Under the pieces are notes generated by a model. It saw only the letters and a list, made by a program, of their open reading frames with translations. It made no database searches and was not told where the DNA came from. From Aureobasidium sp. EXF-3400 (taxonomy: Eukaryota > Ascomycota > Dothideomycetes > Dothideales > Saccotheciaceae): a DNA stretch of 64,000 bases. How positions within the stretch are numbered: position 1 is the stretch's first letter; the number at the start of each line of letters is the position of its first letter. The stretch is taken from the NCBI GenBank assembly GCA_024195585.1, contig SWBL01000267.1, positions 1 through 64,000 on the forward strand. The letters run 5' to 3'. Shown in pieces: positions 33,679-45,671 of the stretch. The position numbers and the translations under genes are program-made.

Positions 33679-36497
33679 TTATTTACCCAGCTCTTGAAGC
33701 TGTGGCAGGTCCCATAGCGGACGCTCCACCAGCACGGCTTCGGGCTGTTCGTCAGCCGCATCCGGTGTTTTTTCGCCCATGGCCACCATGCCCAATATAG
33801 GTCTGTATCTGTATGTGCACCACCATTTTCTTCGGCCTGTTGAAGTGACGGCAAGAGCACCATCAGCGCCGCCATTTGTGTCTACCTCTGCATCATCATT
33901 GCTGCGACGTAGAGGACCCACTGCATCGTCTAGTGCCTCCTCGTCGTCCAAGTCTTGCTCGTGAGAGGTGCCGTTGGTGAGCTCGATAGCCTTTCCATCC
34001 TCAATACGGCGGATTTCGTCAACAACGCCCTTGGTTTCTCCGCTCGCTGCCTTGTCACCAGCACCACCCATACCCTTTGCCTTCTTGCGCTGTTCGGCGA
34101 GCTTGCCCCATTTGTTGCTCTCGCGACGCTTGCGCTTCTTGCTAGGTGTGTGTTGTGCAGAAATGTCGTCTTCACCGTCCTCCAGAGCCTCGTCTAGTAC
34201 ACTGGAAGGTTCGTAGTTTTGTGACAAGTCGAGCATGCCAACCCAGTTGGCACCATATAGCCAGGCACGAGCGCGAGCATCATTGACGTCCCATACCACA
34301 CCCATGGCACGGTCCTTAATAGTCTGGAACTCGGCAGGCAGAACGCTCGTAGGGTTCCTACGCGACCAGTCTGTTAGGCGGCCAGTCAAGACATCGAATG
34401 TGTAGACTTGGTGGTGAGATGTGACGATGAAAAGAGGAGATTTGGTCGATGGGAGAGCATGAGAATGAGGATGAGGGTTGTTGCGTGTGGGGTGAACACC
34501 AGGATTGCCATTAGTGGTAGGTTCATCTTGTTGTGCTGGTGAGAGTGATTGGAAAGACAGAACAAGGGGTGCGGAGTCCAGCTTGGGCAAGAGATTGCCT
34601 GATGGGTTGTCTGTCCAATGCTGACCATAGAAGATTGTGGTTTCATCCTCGTCATCACTGTCGCTGTCGTCGTCTGAATCAGTGCCCTTGTCCGAGCCAG
34701 AGGAGGATTTTGTGGCAGTGTCCGTAGCGGGAGCAGTCGAGTCGTAGTGACCCTCGAGCACCCAGCTGTCAAGGTAACCAGAAAGATCACTTGCAACTAG
34801 AACAGCGCTATCAGGCGAGAAAGCGATTCTGTTGATGGTGCGCTCGTACTTCTTGAGGCCTGTCTGGATTGTGACTTTACGAGTCTGACGCTCCAACTCG
34901 ACATTGGCGTCCAAGAAGGTGGGCTTATCCGAACCATCCTCTACTCTTGCCAGGCAGACTTCGCTCTGCGGTGTCACTGCCGCCAGCCATTTTCCATTGG
35001 GTGAGAATGTGATCAAGCGGGCACCGTTCTCAGCCATAGCTTCGGGAGCGGCGATCTTGCGTACACGTAACCGGTCTTCGCGGTCGTCTTCGGCGCTAGA
35101 GAGGTGGAACAGCTTGACAGAGTCGACGGTAGAAACGGCAAGAAGGGAAGCGTCGGGGGAGATGGCCACAGATGTGATGGCTTCTTTCGAGTCGATTTGG
35201 ATGCGAGTGAGGAGCTTTCTGGTGTCTTCGGGTACGGGAACGCGTTCAGGACTCTGCTTGTACATGCGCCAGATGCTGATTTCACTCTCAGCCCAGCTGA
35301 CAAGCATACGCTGTTGCGGACACGAGGCAAGGACGGGGTTCTGAGGGAGACCGGGCAGTCTGCGGTGGTTTTCCTTGTTGAAGTTGCGGAGCGGGATGAC
35401 GAAGGGCGTAGTATCGAGACCTGAAAGGTGTTAGCAGGACACAAATGAGCAGATGCACTGTTCAACGTACCTCCTGAGAGAACGACACTCATGTGCTTAG
35501 AGTCGTAGACGGCCATTGCCTTGATATCGCCCTCGTGCATGCGACGGTGGCTGGTCTTTGCCCATCTCCTCTTCTCACCTTCTTTGCCGCCCAGCTTGTA
35601 CACAGCAATGCGACCATCCATGCCACCTGAGAAGACAGTAGTACCATCGGTGCTGCTGACAAGATCCAGGCAGTCTGAATCGTGACCGTGCACACTCTGC
35701 GACAGGGTGTATGTTCTTCCGTCCCAGAACTTGAGTTGGCCGTTCGAGTCGCCTGACACAATGTCGCCATTGGGCAAGCATCTGACCTTCCAGACCAAAG
35801 TGTCGCGAGGAGCACCAGGGATACCTGCTCCCAAGCTGAGGTTGCGCAAAAGAGATCCGTTGCGAGCATCGTAGATGCGAATTGTGCTGTCGGTGAAGCC
35901 AGCGACGACCGTGTCTCTGTCTTTCCATGTTACGCTCATGCACCGTGTCTTGCGATTTCCGCCACGGGCCAAGAATCGTTTGAAAACCAGGTCGTTGTCC
36001 TCAGTCGAGAGAATGGCAAGGGTACCGTCGCCTGTACCAGCGACCAAGTTTTGGCCACGGAACTCGTCCTCACGCGATGCCTTGGTGGGGCGCCATCGTG
36101 GTTGGGCGGCAAAACACCACACCTCGCTGAAGTTGCCAGTCGACGAGCGCAGCTCCTTTCCTGTCGTCAAGTCCCATTCCGTCACAGCTGCTGTCGAGCC
36201 AATGCTGAACAGACGCAGTTGGCCGAGAATTGTGTGTCCCTCATAATCTGTGTCGTCCGGCTCTTGGATCCATGCCAAAGCGTCCACGCTTCTCTTTGAA
36301 CCTCCAGGGAAGACCGACTCTTGAACCCAGTCTCCTTTGTCGGCGCTCCAGATCTCTATGTCTCCATTTGCGCGACCGAGGGCGAGTTTCAGCGCAGGCC
36401 TAGGATCTGTGTAGTTTTTGTCGCTTGATCGAGAAAATGAGAGCGCGTTGATGGCCGACGACGGGTACGCCACGAATCGAGAGCGGTGAATATCCAT
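33679..36497 (-). CDS. UTP4: U3 snoRNP-associated protein Utp4 (cirhin homologue)
   Basis: Two exons (36497-35471 and 35420-33679) encode 922 aa. The 50-nt phase-1 intron restores LSGGLDTTPFVIPL. The start MDIHRSRFVAYPSSAINALSFS matches the conserved beginning of Utp4/cirhin proteins. WD40 repeats fill most of the chain, with units such as LALGRANGDIEIWSADKGDW, VVAGFTDSTIRIYDA, IVSGDSNGQLKFWDGRT and FSGGMDGRIAVYKL, then a second propeller in the C-terminal half. Acidic and lysine-rich insertions (SDSDDEDE, KKRKRRESN) suit a nucleolar protein. The end YRPILGMVAMG and ERPLWDLP matches the family. Utp4 belongs to the t-UTP/UtpA part of the small-subunit processome needed for early 18S pre-rRNA processing. 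It is divergent from WDR6. Confidence 0.93.
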
Positions 36498-36774
36498 AGT
36501 ATATCCAGAAGAGAATCAATACAAGTCTCTCCTCCTAAATCGACATAACTTTTGGCGAACAAAAATTGGTTGCGAAAAAACAGAAATAATCTTTTGGACC
36601 GCATCCAAGAATTTGCTTCTCGGACTTTGGCTGAGAAAAAGCCGACGCTCGCAAGCCTTGGCATCATTTTCTCACTCACTGCCACTTCCTTGCATCGACC
36701 TTTGATTGTTTCACATTGTCGGTGCTTTTCGATCACCCAATTTCTGCTTTACTCGTCATCGTGTTTAATTGCAG
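36498..36774. promoter_or_regulatory. Divergent promoter region, UTP4 and WDR6/RTT10
   Basis: Only 277 bp separate the two start codons, so regulatory sequence is probably shared between a ribosome-assembly gene and a tRNA-modification gene. The region has CT-rich and AAT-rich stretches and a CACCCAATTT element near 36734. No perfect match to a known ribosome-biogenesis motif was identified. Confidence 0.5.
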
Positions 36775-39700
36775 ATGGTCAAAGTAGGTCCACCCGAGTC
36801 CAACTTGGACCAGCAGGTAATGACGATTGTAGCATGAACTGCACCAGGTCCCGGTGACGGCACTGGCCCTTAGTAAGGACCACTTATTTGCAGGAGAAGG
36901 TCCGACCCTGAAAATCTACAGGCGTCATGACAATCATTTGATCGAATCAGTTACTGTCTTTTCTTCGCAAGCCATCCATGGAATTACCATTCATCCAACT
37001 GGCATCATTGTCTGGGGTGGTCGTTTGATCACACTATATACCTTCACCTCAGCTGATTGTTCCATCTTGAGTCGCTTCTCTTCTTTCGAAGCAGCCGACT
37101 GGATCCTCGATATTGCTGTCTCCCCTGAAGTACCTGGACAGAAACAAAACGCTGCTTTGATCACTGCCCACAATGCTCTCCTTCTACTAGAGCTGGACTG
37201 GGCAACTGGCTTGAAAGAGTTAACCTCAAACTCGAGGTGCATCCTCTACTCAGCTCACATCCACTGGATCAGCGCAGACCGAATTCTTGTTTCATCAGGC
37301 ACAGTTTTCGGCGACATCATCGTGTGGTCCTGTTCTTTACAAGAAAACAGCGTGCCTTCTTCAGTACTCCATTATGTGCTTATAGGCCACGAAGGATCCA
37401 TTTTTGGCGTACAGATCTTCGAAAACACATCAAGCGAGAATGAGAAGAAGCCCTCTCGATTACTCGCTAGTTGTAGTGATGATCGCACCATCCGAATCTG
37501 GGATATCTCATCTCTGCCCAATGCCGCTACCAACCCACAAGCAGCTGCAGACTTGACTTCGGCTCGGGAGACTGGTTTTGGTGCCAACGTCGCTGATGTG
37601 CTGCCAGATAACACATCGGGTGGAAGATGCATCGCCAAGGGCTGGGGACACGTGTCTAGAATATGGGGTGTGAAATTTATTCCATCTCATGATTCAGAGC
37701 TACTCTCATATGTTGTTTCGTTTGGTGAAGACGCTACTCACCAATTCTGGAGCCTCGGTGAGACGAGTCCTGATCAATTTGCCCTAACACACCTTGGAGG
37801 CTCTTGTTTGCACTCAGGTAAGAATATATGGTCGTGGGCAACATACCGTGACACACCAGGTGAAGTCACTATTGCCAGTGGTGGTGCGGACGGTGGTATC
37901 GCTTTCGAACCGAAGTCTATCCCTTTCACTAGCGAGGCAAATCATACTCAGATTTGGTCGATACAGGACCTGGGTTTGGCATGTCCGGAGAGGCCACAAG
38001 CAGGACGCCAAGATAAGCTGAGAAGTTACGCGTTTCTGGACAAGACCAATCTGCTAGTCACTACTGACGCTGGAAATATTCTGCTATTGACAGAAGATGA
38101 ACAAGGCCAAGCTCGAACAGATTGGATTCGGAAGGAAGAGAAGCTTCGTGGATATTCAGTCGTGACCAGCATACCAAGCCTGTCTATTGCTTTTCTGGCA
38201 GGTATGGATGGTTCGGTGATGCTATACGAAGGGAAGGAAGTCAAAGAGCTGATCCAATCAACAAGAAAGACGGCGGCTCTCTTTGCTCAACAGTTGGTTC
38301 CCTCAAATAGCGCCTGTCAGCAGATCGGTCTTCTAACTGCGAACGTCGAGGCCAAGACAGCTCTCTTCACATGTTTTAGCCTGCGCGCCGTCACAGGAGA
38401 TGATCGGGCGATCGAGAACTTGTTCACGTGGAGACTGGTATTGCCTAAAGGCTTTGTTATCACTAGTTTCGTTTCTGTCGATCTTGGTCAGAAACAAGGT
38501 TGGATGCTCGTTTTGGGTTCACGAAATGGCTCAATAGCGGTATACCAGGTGCGCGACGAGCCGAAGATTGGCGAAGATGTTGCACATCAGTACCTGCTTG
38601 CCCAAGCTCATGGCTCTGAAGCCGTGACCAATCTTGCTTGGTACGCTGGACCAAACTTGGACGAAAACAGCGGTCACATCTTCTCGGTAGGCAGAGACGG
38701 GACCTACGCTATACACAGCCTCTCGAACTCGGATGTAGGAATCGACCTTAGATTGATCGGCCAAACAACTCTTCCTCTAGGCACGAATATCGAGGGCGTC
38801 TACATTGACGAGGAAACTCAACATCTTATAGTTTGGGGCTTCCATAGTCGTCAGTTCATCGTGTTCGACGCAACCGAAGAGGTGGAGATTCTGAACATTG
38901 ACTGCGGCGGAGCGAATCGAGTTTGGAAGTTTGTACCCGAAGGGTTGCGAGGCGGACACTTTGTCTGGACAAAGGCTTCTCAACTTTGCCTCTTCTCACA
39001 AGTACGAAACTCCACAAGAGTCTTGAACAAAGGTGCTCATGGACGCGAGATCAAGTCCTTGGCTGTCGCTCCCAGCAATCCGACGAAGTCCGGCATTCTG
39101 TTCGCGACTGGTTCTGAAGACACGGATATCAAGCTGATGACTTATCAAGCTGAAGGCAAGCTGCCCCACTTCCGCTGTCTGAAGACGCTAAGGAAGCACA
39201 ATACCGGTATCCGGCAGCTGGAATGGTCATCCGACGGGCATTACCTTTTCAGTAGCGCTGGTTTTGAAGAGTTCTTCGTGTGGAGAGTAGAGTCCGCGCC
39301 TCTAGTCGAGCTGGGAGTGGTCTGCGAATCTGCATGTCCTACCGAGAGCGAATTGCCTGATCTCAGGATCATGAGTTTCTCATGGAGAGAAGAATCTGGC
39401 AACTTTGTCATTACCATGGTTCGTTCAGACTCCACTCTACGGGTAAGTGATACATACCATTTTGCTCTTTGTGCTCTCTTATTGATATATGCAGATGTAC
39501 CGATACTGTCCTGGACAACAAAATTCTTGGAGTGTTCTGATGGTTGGGAACTACCTAACCTCTTGCCTGACACAATGTCTTCACGTCGAGACCTTTGATC
39601 AGGCACAATCGCTGATCACAGCGGGTACTGATGGTTATGTTGCTTTCTTTCCTCTCAAAACTGAGTTGTCGGCCATCGACACCGAACCAAGTGGGTTGAA

Positions 39701-40145
39701 GTGGACTCATCGTGCGAAAATTCACCAGAACACAATACACTCTATGAGACTGCATTGGCTCGACGATAAGACATGTCTACTCCTGACCGGAGGAGACGAT
39801 AATGCAGTCGCGTTCACTGTCTGTGCCTGGAGTGCGGCACAAGAGACACCACAAGTCAACACGGTTATTGTCCCGCGTGCGCACACGGCTGCCGTTACAG
39901 GTGTCGAGGTTCTAGCCTCGTCTGATCCCAAGCAACTCACAGTCGCGACCACCAGCATCGACCAACGAGTCAAGATCTGGAAGGTATGCTATGACTCGTC
40001 ATTGCCAGGAGTTGATGGTCTTACAGTAGAGAGGAGAGGAAACTACTTCACTGCTGTTGCTGATGTTTCAGGCCTTGCTGCTCTCGATGCTTCTTCCGTC
40101 ATTGTCTGCGGAGTAGGGTTAGATATCTGGAGTCACAGTGGTTGA
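36775..40145 (+). CDS. WD40 protein WDR6/Rtt10, cofactor of tRNA 2'-O-methylation
   Basis: The model is 36775-36783, 36848-39442 and 39495-40145, for 1084 aa. The body is secure. The first exon is inferred: ATG GTC AAA is followed by a 64-nt intron that joins in phase 0 to VPVTALAL, and no in-frame ATG exists nearer. A 42-nt first exon with a 31-nt intron would also fit the frame but is too short for a normal intron. Landmarks are LFAGEGPTLKIY, GHEGSIFGVQIF, LLASCSDDRTIRIWDI, GHVSRIWGVKF and a C-terminal VATTSIDQRVKIWKV, as in WDR6 and yeast Rtt10/Trm734. Yeast Rtt10 partners the methyltransferase Trm7 at position 34 of tRNA. Several WD40 propellers span the length. It is divergent from UTP4. 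Confidence 0.88.
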
Positions 40146-40522
40146 GGAGAATGTGGGTTTTCCAACGACAGCGATCGGCAGTTGAGAATGCAGAGCCTAC
40201 CGCTTCGCGTGTCAAGATTCTGTCACCAACATGTTTACGGAGCAAGTCACGACGAGAACAGTAACGTGCGTGGCGGGCTGCAGGCAGAGAGGCTTGCTGG
40301 TTGGCTGGGACTTCCCCGGTTTTACAAGCCCCACAGTTGTGGGGCATATAGGTTCTCCTCCGCATCACCTCCGCATTTTCATACCTTAGCGATACCGGAA
40401 ATCCTTGGTCGAAGAAGATCCTAGTGCCGGAGGGACTGAATATATAGGTAGAGATATTGCCGGTGCTTCTGATCTGCTGGTTTTGGTTTCTTTGCAAAGC
40501 ATTGCTCAAATATTCAACTATC
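40146..40522. other. Intergenic, MFS transporter promoter
   Basis: Contains an 18-nt inverted repeat (40328-40345, separate entry) and TATATA at about 40440, 80 nt before the transporter start. No gene was seen. Confidence 0.5.
40328..40345. promoter_or_regulatory. Inverted repeat GCCCCACA-GT-TGTGGGGC
   Basis: Two perfect 8-nt arms with a 2-nt spacer, about 180 nt upstream of the MFS transporter start. The symmetry and position suggest a site for a dimeric regulator of the transporter. It could also be a weak hairpin in the 3' region of the upstream gene. No known motif was matched with certainty. Confidence 0.4.
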
Positions 40523-42461
40523 ATGGAAGGACCTTCACACCATCACGAACGTCATCTTGTTCACAGGTACACTTCATAGTCTTGCATCTTTCGAGCCTGT
40601 ACTCATCTTTGCCAGCCATGCTCATGAGGAAGACCTTCCGGGAACAGTGAATCTTCAAGCCCTCGAAGGCGATGACACTGCATATGGACAAGCTCTTTAT
40701 CCAGTGCCCAGCGAGGACCCCAATGACCCCTTACAATGGTCGAAGTCCAAGAAAACAATGATCTTGATCATTGTATCGCTGTACTCGTTCCTCGGCAATA
40801 GTGCACTTGTGGGACCATCTGTCTACTTGGAGATCTACAGCAAGGAGTTCGGCATTTCTGTCACTGAAGCTTCGGGTCTTGTGTCCTACCCCAACCTAGT
40901 GTTTGGTTTCGGTATGTCTGATTCAAGACAACGCCCTGTTTGATTACTGCGACTGTTCTGACAGTTCATAGGTTCATTGTTGCTCGTTCCTGCTTACCTG
41001 AAATTTGGCCGACGCCCGATACTGCTCTTTTCTCTACTCATGGTGAGGCTGCTCCAGACCCATACATCGAACACTTCTCTGACTATTCTAGTTTGTATTT
41101 GGTCTACTCGGTGCTTCACAAGCTACCTCTTATGGAGGCCTCATGGCTGCTCGTATTATTCATGCCTTGGGCTCTGGCGTCTGCGAAGCACTTCCTGTCC
41201 AACTCGTCAATGATATCTTCTTCCTCCACGAGCGCGGCAAGAGACTGGGATACTACACTGTGTGTCTTTGCTGGGGATCAACTGGACCACTTTACGCTGG
41301 ATACATGCTTGCGGCTGGATACTCTTGGAGGTAAGCAGTCATCGACCTACAAAATAGTTCCGTACCCACTGACACAATTACCAGACTTTACTTCTATGTC
41401 GAATTTGCCTTTGCCTGCGCTCTTCTGATTCTTGCATTCATATTCGTCGAAGAGTCATCCTATAAGCGCGTCGTCGTATCGACTCCGACACCAGACTCTG
41501 AGAAGGAGAAAGGACACATCGAACACGTCGAAGTCGTAACGCTGGCACCACCAAGGAAGTCGTGGCTGCAAACACTCAAACCATGGAGTGGGATTGATCA
41601 TGAAGCTGAGTTCTTCATGACTATGCTGCGGTCCTTCAGTTATTTCCTCGTTCCGTCTGTGCTTTGGGTAGTGACCAGTTTCGGTAAGCCGCAAGCTCTA
41701 GCAAAGATCTACTTCTTAACGCCAGCCTTAAGCTAACATATATGCTTTAGGTATTTACATCGGCCTTGGTGCTCTCACCTTCAACTACACTTTCCCCATC
41801 AAGATTGTCGCGTCGCCGTAAGTTGAACATGGCTTACATGCAAACCAGTGTTGTTTAGATAACTGATTGTATCAATAGCTACAATTGGAATCCTAATAAC
41901 AGCGGCCTCATCGCTCTAGGAAACATCATCGGCTACGCCCTCGCCGTCCCCTTCGCCTCTTCCTCCGACCGCATAGCAGCCTGGCTAACCAAACGCAACA
42001 ACTCCATCCGCGAAGCCGAAATGCGTCTCTGGGTTCTCCTCCCCGTCTGCCTCATCGCCCCCGCCGGCCTGATCCTCTACGGCTTCACCGCCCAAAACAA
42101 CCTCCACTGGATAGGTTACTTCGCCGGCGTGGCAATGACAGATTTCGTCTCCTACTTTTACTTTTCCTTTGTTTTGGCCTATGCAGTCGACAGCATGACC
42201 GCCAACACTGCAGAGATGCTGATTGCAATGAATCTAGGCAAACAGGCCATCTCCTTTGGAATGGGGATTTATCTGCTCGAGTGGATTTTGGAACATGGGT
42301 ATGCCAAGATTATAGGAGGGGCTTTTTGTGCGGTTTTGGCGGTTAACAATCTTGCTGTTTTGGTGTTCTTGCCGTGGGGCAAGGGGATTAGAAGGGGGTT
42401 GTATAATAGTTGGTTGGGAAGATTGCATAAGAAGACTAGTAAGGGAGTGGAGGTTGCTTGA
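40523..42461 (+). CDS. MFS transporter, DHA1-like
   Basis: Seven exons (40523-40566, 40616-40911, 40972-41042, 41092-41330, 41385-41683, 41751-41817, 41879-42461) encode 532 aa; all junctions keep phase. The N-terminus is hydrophilic and His-rich (MEGPSHHHERHLVH), then HEEDLPGTVNLQALEGDD and PSEDPNDPLQWSKSKK, a segment typical of fungal DHA1-type transporters just before helix 1. About twelve hydrophobic segments follow. The MFS signature between helices 2 and 3 is PAYLKFGRRPILL. A long central loop (about residues 300-350) is charged. It would be a plasma-membrane H+-coupled carrier exporting or importing small molecules. The substrate cannot be told. An inverted repeat lies about 180 nt upstream. 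Confidence 0.87.
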
Positions 42462-42887
42462 TGAGGAGGCAGGGAAAGAGTATCAACTACTCTTGTGTTT
42501 ATGAATTATGGAATCTGATTTGTTTTCTATTCTTTTGTACTCTTCTTCACCAACCACTCGCTCCCAACACAACACCTCGAAGCTCCCCTGTTAATCCCAG
42601 ATATGGACCAGGGCCAGTGTTTGCGCTGTTTCGACCCAATGTACTAGAGCGGACTAACTAGCAACCGCGAGAGAGACCGAGAAAGCTAGAGAGATCACCG
42701 AAAGAAGAAAAGCAAATGCTTGCGCGTGGTAAACCCAGAAGATCGAGCCTGGAAAGGTCTGAACACATCAAGAGTAGCCATAAGAGAGGCTTGCTTCAGT
42801 AAGAGAAATCTGAGCTGCTCTGCCATAAGAATCGCTCGCAGTATCAACTAGGTACAGAAGGTGAACCTAGGCAATTTTTGAGGCCAC
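42462..42887. other. Convergent 3' spacer
   Basis: Spacer between the ends of the transporter and RRM genes. Purine-rich GAGAGA/GAAAG tracts occur near 42668-42710. No gene is supported. Confidence 0.5.
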
Positions 42888-44463
42888 TCAGCGAGTAGAA
42901 GACAGTCTGGCGGCTGGCTTGACAGGCAGCGGATGCTTTTCCTTCTCTTCTTCATCCATACGCAAACAAGACTTTGCAATTTCAATGTCAACCACGCGAC
43001 CGAGCAGGGACGTGCGGTCCAAGTCCTCCACAGCACGCTTTGCTTGTTCGCGAGTGTTGAAGTCGGCAGAGCAAGATTTGGCCTCTGCGTCGCTTACGTA
43101 CATGGTGATGGTGCCTACATTGTAACCAATGAAGAAGTCTGCCTGCGGTATACAGTTAGTGTGTTTCCGACATCCATTAGGTAGATTTGTGTACGTACCA
43201 CGTTTCTTTTCTTGGTCCAAGGGACCATGTTGTGGATATAAAGCCGTCTACGCTCGACAATGGCGCGATCAAGACGCTCACCGCGGGTTGGAGTATGTTC
43301 GTTCGAGGTGGTTGATGGCGTCGAGTTCTTTCTGTCCTTGGTAGGACTAGCCGGAGAGGAAAGAGCGTTTCTCGACTGAGCTCTGACTGCTCTTTCCTGT
43401 TCAAGAAGTTCTGCGACTGTTGAAGGACCCCTGCGGATACTTTCTATGGCTGGCTTAGACTTGACAGATTCGGAAGAAGCAACGGCGGACTTTGAGAGTT
43501 TGGGAAGACCCGATGGTCGAAGTGATACGACAGTTTTGACGTGAGTAAAGCCAAATTGCTTGAACATTTGTCTCTTCGGCTTTGGCTCTTCTTCAGTCTC
43601 GGTCGCTTCAAAGCCATCGAGACGAGCGCGCTTGAGGTTGGGACGCGGGGAGAGATGTTGAGATTCAGTATCGGCATCTCTGAGACTGCATAAAACTGAT
43701 TAGCATCCAGTTGTCATTCTCCCAGCCGACGAAGCTGTATCGTAGGTAGCTGTGAAAATGCACAGTATATTCGGGGAATAGAGTAGCATCCATTGAGAGT
43801 CGTGGTTCAAACACCTCTCTCTGGACACATCTCTAATCTCAAAACAAATGTGCCTTTCTATAGCATGACTCTCACTATGCGCCACCGCGAGATGTGACTC
43901 AGGGGCGGGATACCACCAAACATAGGGAAAGGGGACATTGATGTGTCTGCTTACCATGGATGTTCTCTCATCTCCTGAGCGCATGCCTCGATCATTCTGA
44001 CCAAGACCTCCCTGCACACGACAAAAGGGGCTTGTGCGAATCTGCCGTAGCCGTTTGGACGGTCCTGAAGAATTTGGATTTCGAGATCAGGCTCCGCAAA
44101 GAGGTCGGGGTAGAGTTTTGCGACAGGAGGGACCACCAGATGTCTGAATAGAACGCCCTGTCTACCAGCAGGCATCATCCAACCAAGGGGGTGTTCATCC
44201 TTGGAGCACAGGGTCTCGCCAGCGCTGTCAACAAGTTTGCCAGGTGTGATCCAGGGGCAGGGGGCGCGGAGGTAGCATCGAATGTGTTTCTTCATCTGGT
44301 ATATCTCTTGGGGTGTTTGGTTCAACAAGATGGCAGCCTTCACATCACTGATGTCGTCTGTTTCAAAGAATTCGGTGATAGCGGCTAGTGAGGGCGCATT
44401 GTAGTCGAAGCGTTTGTGACGGACCTCGCCATCATCTCCTGAATCGGTCTCGAGGAGGGACAT
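42888..44463 (-). CDS. RRM-domain protein with a novel N-terminal region
   Basis: The model has exons 44463-43955, 43685-43199 and 43142-42888, for 416 aa. Exon 1 (about 170 aa, with YNAPSLAAITEFFET and CPWITPGKLVDSAGE) has no recognised domain. Exon 2 is linker, rich in K, R, S, and begins the RRM with RRRLYIHNMVPWTKKRNV (RNP2-like). Exon 3 completes it with GTITMYVSDAEAKSCSADFNTREQAKRAVEDL and RVVDIEIAKSCL. The 269-nt first intron is long for this window. Its GTAAGC donor immediately overlaps a possible stop (TGG TAA), so the first part could be a separate 170-aa protein. The fused model is favoured because exon 2 has an in-frame TAA and no ATG just upstream of its acceptor, and the junction phase fits. 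An RNA-binding role is inferred from the RRM. Confidence 0.6.
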
Positions 44464-45213
44464 TGCTGCGCCTGATGAAACAACTTGCAAATGGAGTATC
44501 AGGAAGTTTGGCTGGAAACAAATTCGCTGGTGGGAATTGCTTGGCACGAGGTTTGATGCTAAACCTCGAAAAGCTTTTGGTATCTCAGCAGAGATGTATA
44601 GTTGTTGACGGCTTTGTGGTTGGTCAGGCGACAACAGAATTCTGTTATCATGACGAGTTTCTACAGCATCAAGTTGGCCTCCATGAAAGACTCAGCCAAG
44701 ACATACCCATGGAAGAACGAAAAACTTCATATAGACATCCTGATGATTGGCATCCAAGGGGCGAAAGGTTTTAGATACACGATTTTGACAAACGGACTGA
44801 GGAATTCGGAGATAGGGTTCTTGCATGAGGTAGGGTGCGGAGATATGCAGACGATCGGTAGGAAAGAACTGGTCAACAGCGTGGCAAGCATCGTTGAATT
44901 GTGTCTACTATGAGGGGTTATATCAATTCTGCTGACCCTCTCGGGCGACTGAGGAGGTCTTTTGGTCGTGTTTTGCAAGAACAAAGAACACGGCTATGAT
45001 GGAGAAGGTCAATAAACGCGGCAGAGGCAGAATCTCACCGCCTTCGTCCCACAACCCCGCTCTGTATCTTGTTCACGATATGCAAGACTTTCGGTCAACA
45101 CCCGATCATTAATTTAGCTTGCGCGCTGGCGGTCAATTCTGAGAAGCAGAACCGTCATCCAAAATAGCCTCTCGAAGCCTAGGTCGATTTCAAGTGCGAT
45201 TCGGTTGTTGGTC
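44464..45213. other. Intergenic, no firmly supported gene
   Basis: Plus-strand frames at 44388-44774 and 44602-44913 overlap each other and show no family features. The region probably carries the RRM gene promoter. Confidence 0.4.
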
Positions 45214-45634
45214 ATGTACAGTAAGAGGTATGCCTTGCGATGTCGGGTTCCACTGTGGGCTCGAGCAAGCAGCGAGTAGCATTGCGAGGACACTCGGCCC
45301 TTCTGCCATCACAGCTGCTGATAAATCGATCCAAGAGGAAACCCTAGAATGGTGCGCGGAAAATCTCGACGATTTGCTTTGGTACAGATCTTTCCGCAAG
45401 CTGCTTGGCAAGGGGCAAATGCTCAGTACGGAGTTCGCTGGACGACTCTTCCTAAAGAAGGCTAGGCATGATGCTGTTGAGTTCGGATCGGACCACGACA
45501 ACGACGTCTACGATCACAGCAGCGAGTTCAGCGACGATGACGATGATGATGACGATCATGATCACGGAAGCGAGTCTAAAGCAGAAGAGGAAGATGGAAC
45601 AATAGCAAGTGCTTCTGTCCCCGAGGTTGATTGA
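45214..45634 (+). CDS. Small acidic protein, unknown
   Basis: The frame is open to TGA at 45632. Either it starts at ATG 45230 unspliced (134 aa) or at ATG 45214 with a 49-nt intron 45221-45269 (GTAAGAG donor, phase kept, 123 aa). The middle, about 50 residues (EETLEWCAENLDDLLWYRSFRKLL), looks like a helical domain. The C-terminal 50 residues are a D/E/H-rich tail with eight consecutive Asp. No family was recognised. It is convergent with the DUF2264 gene, with only 37 nt between stops. Confidence 0.4.
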
Positions 45635-45671
45635 AATGATCGCGATTGTCCTATTCACTCTATGTTCCGTT

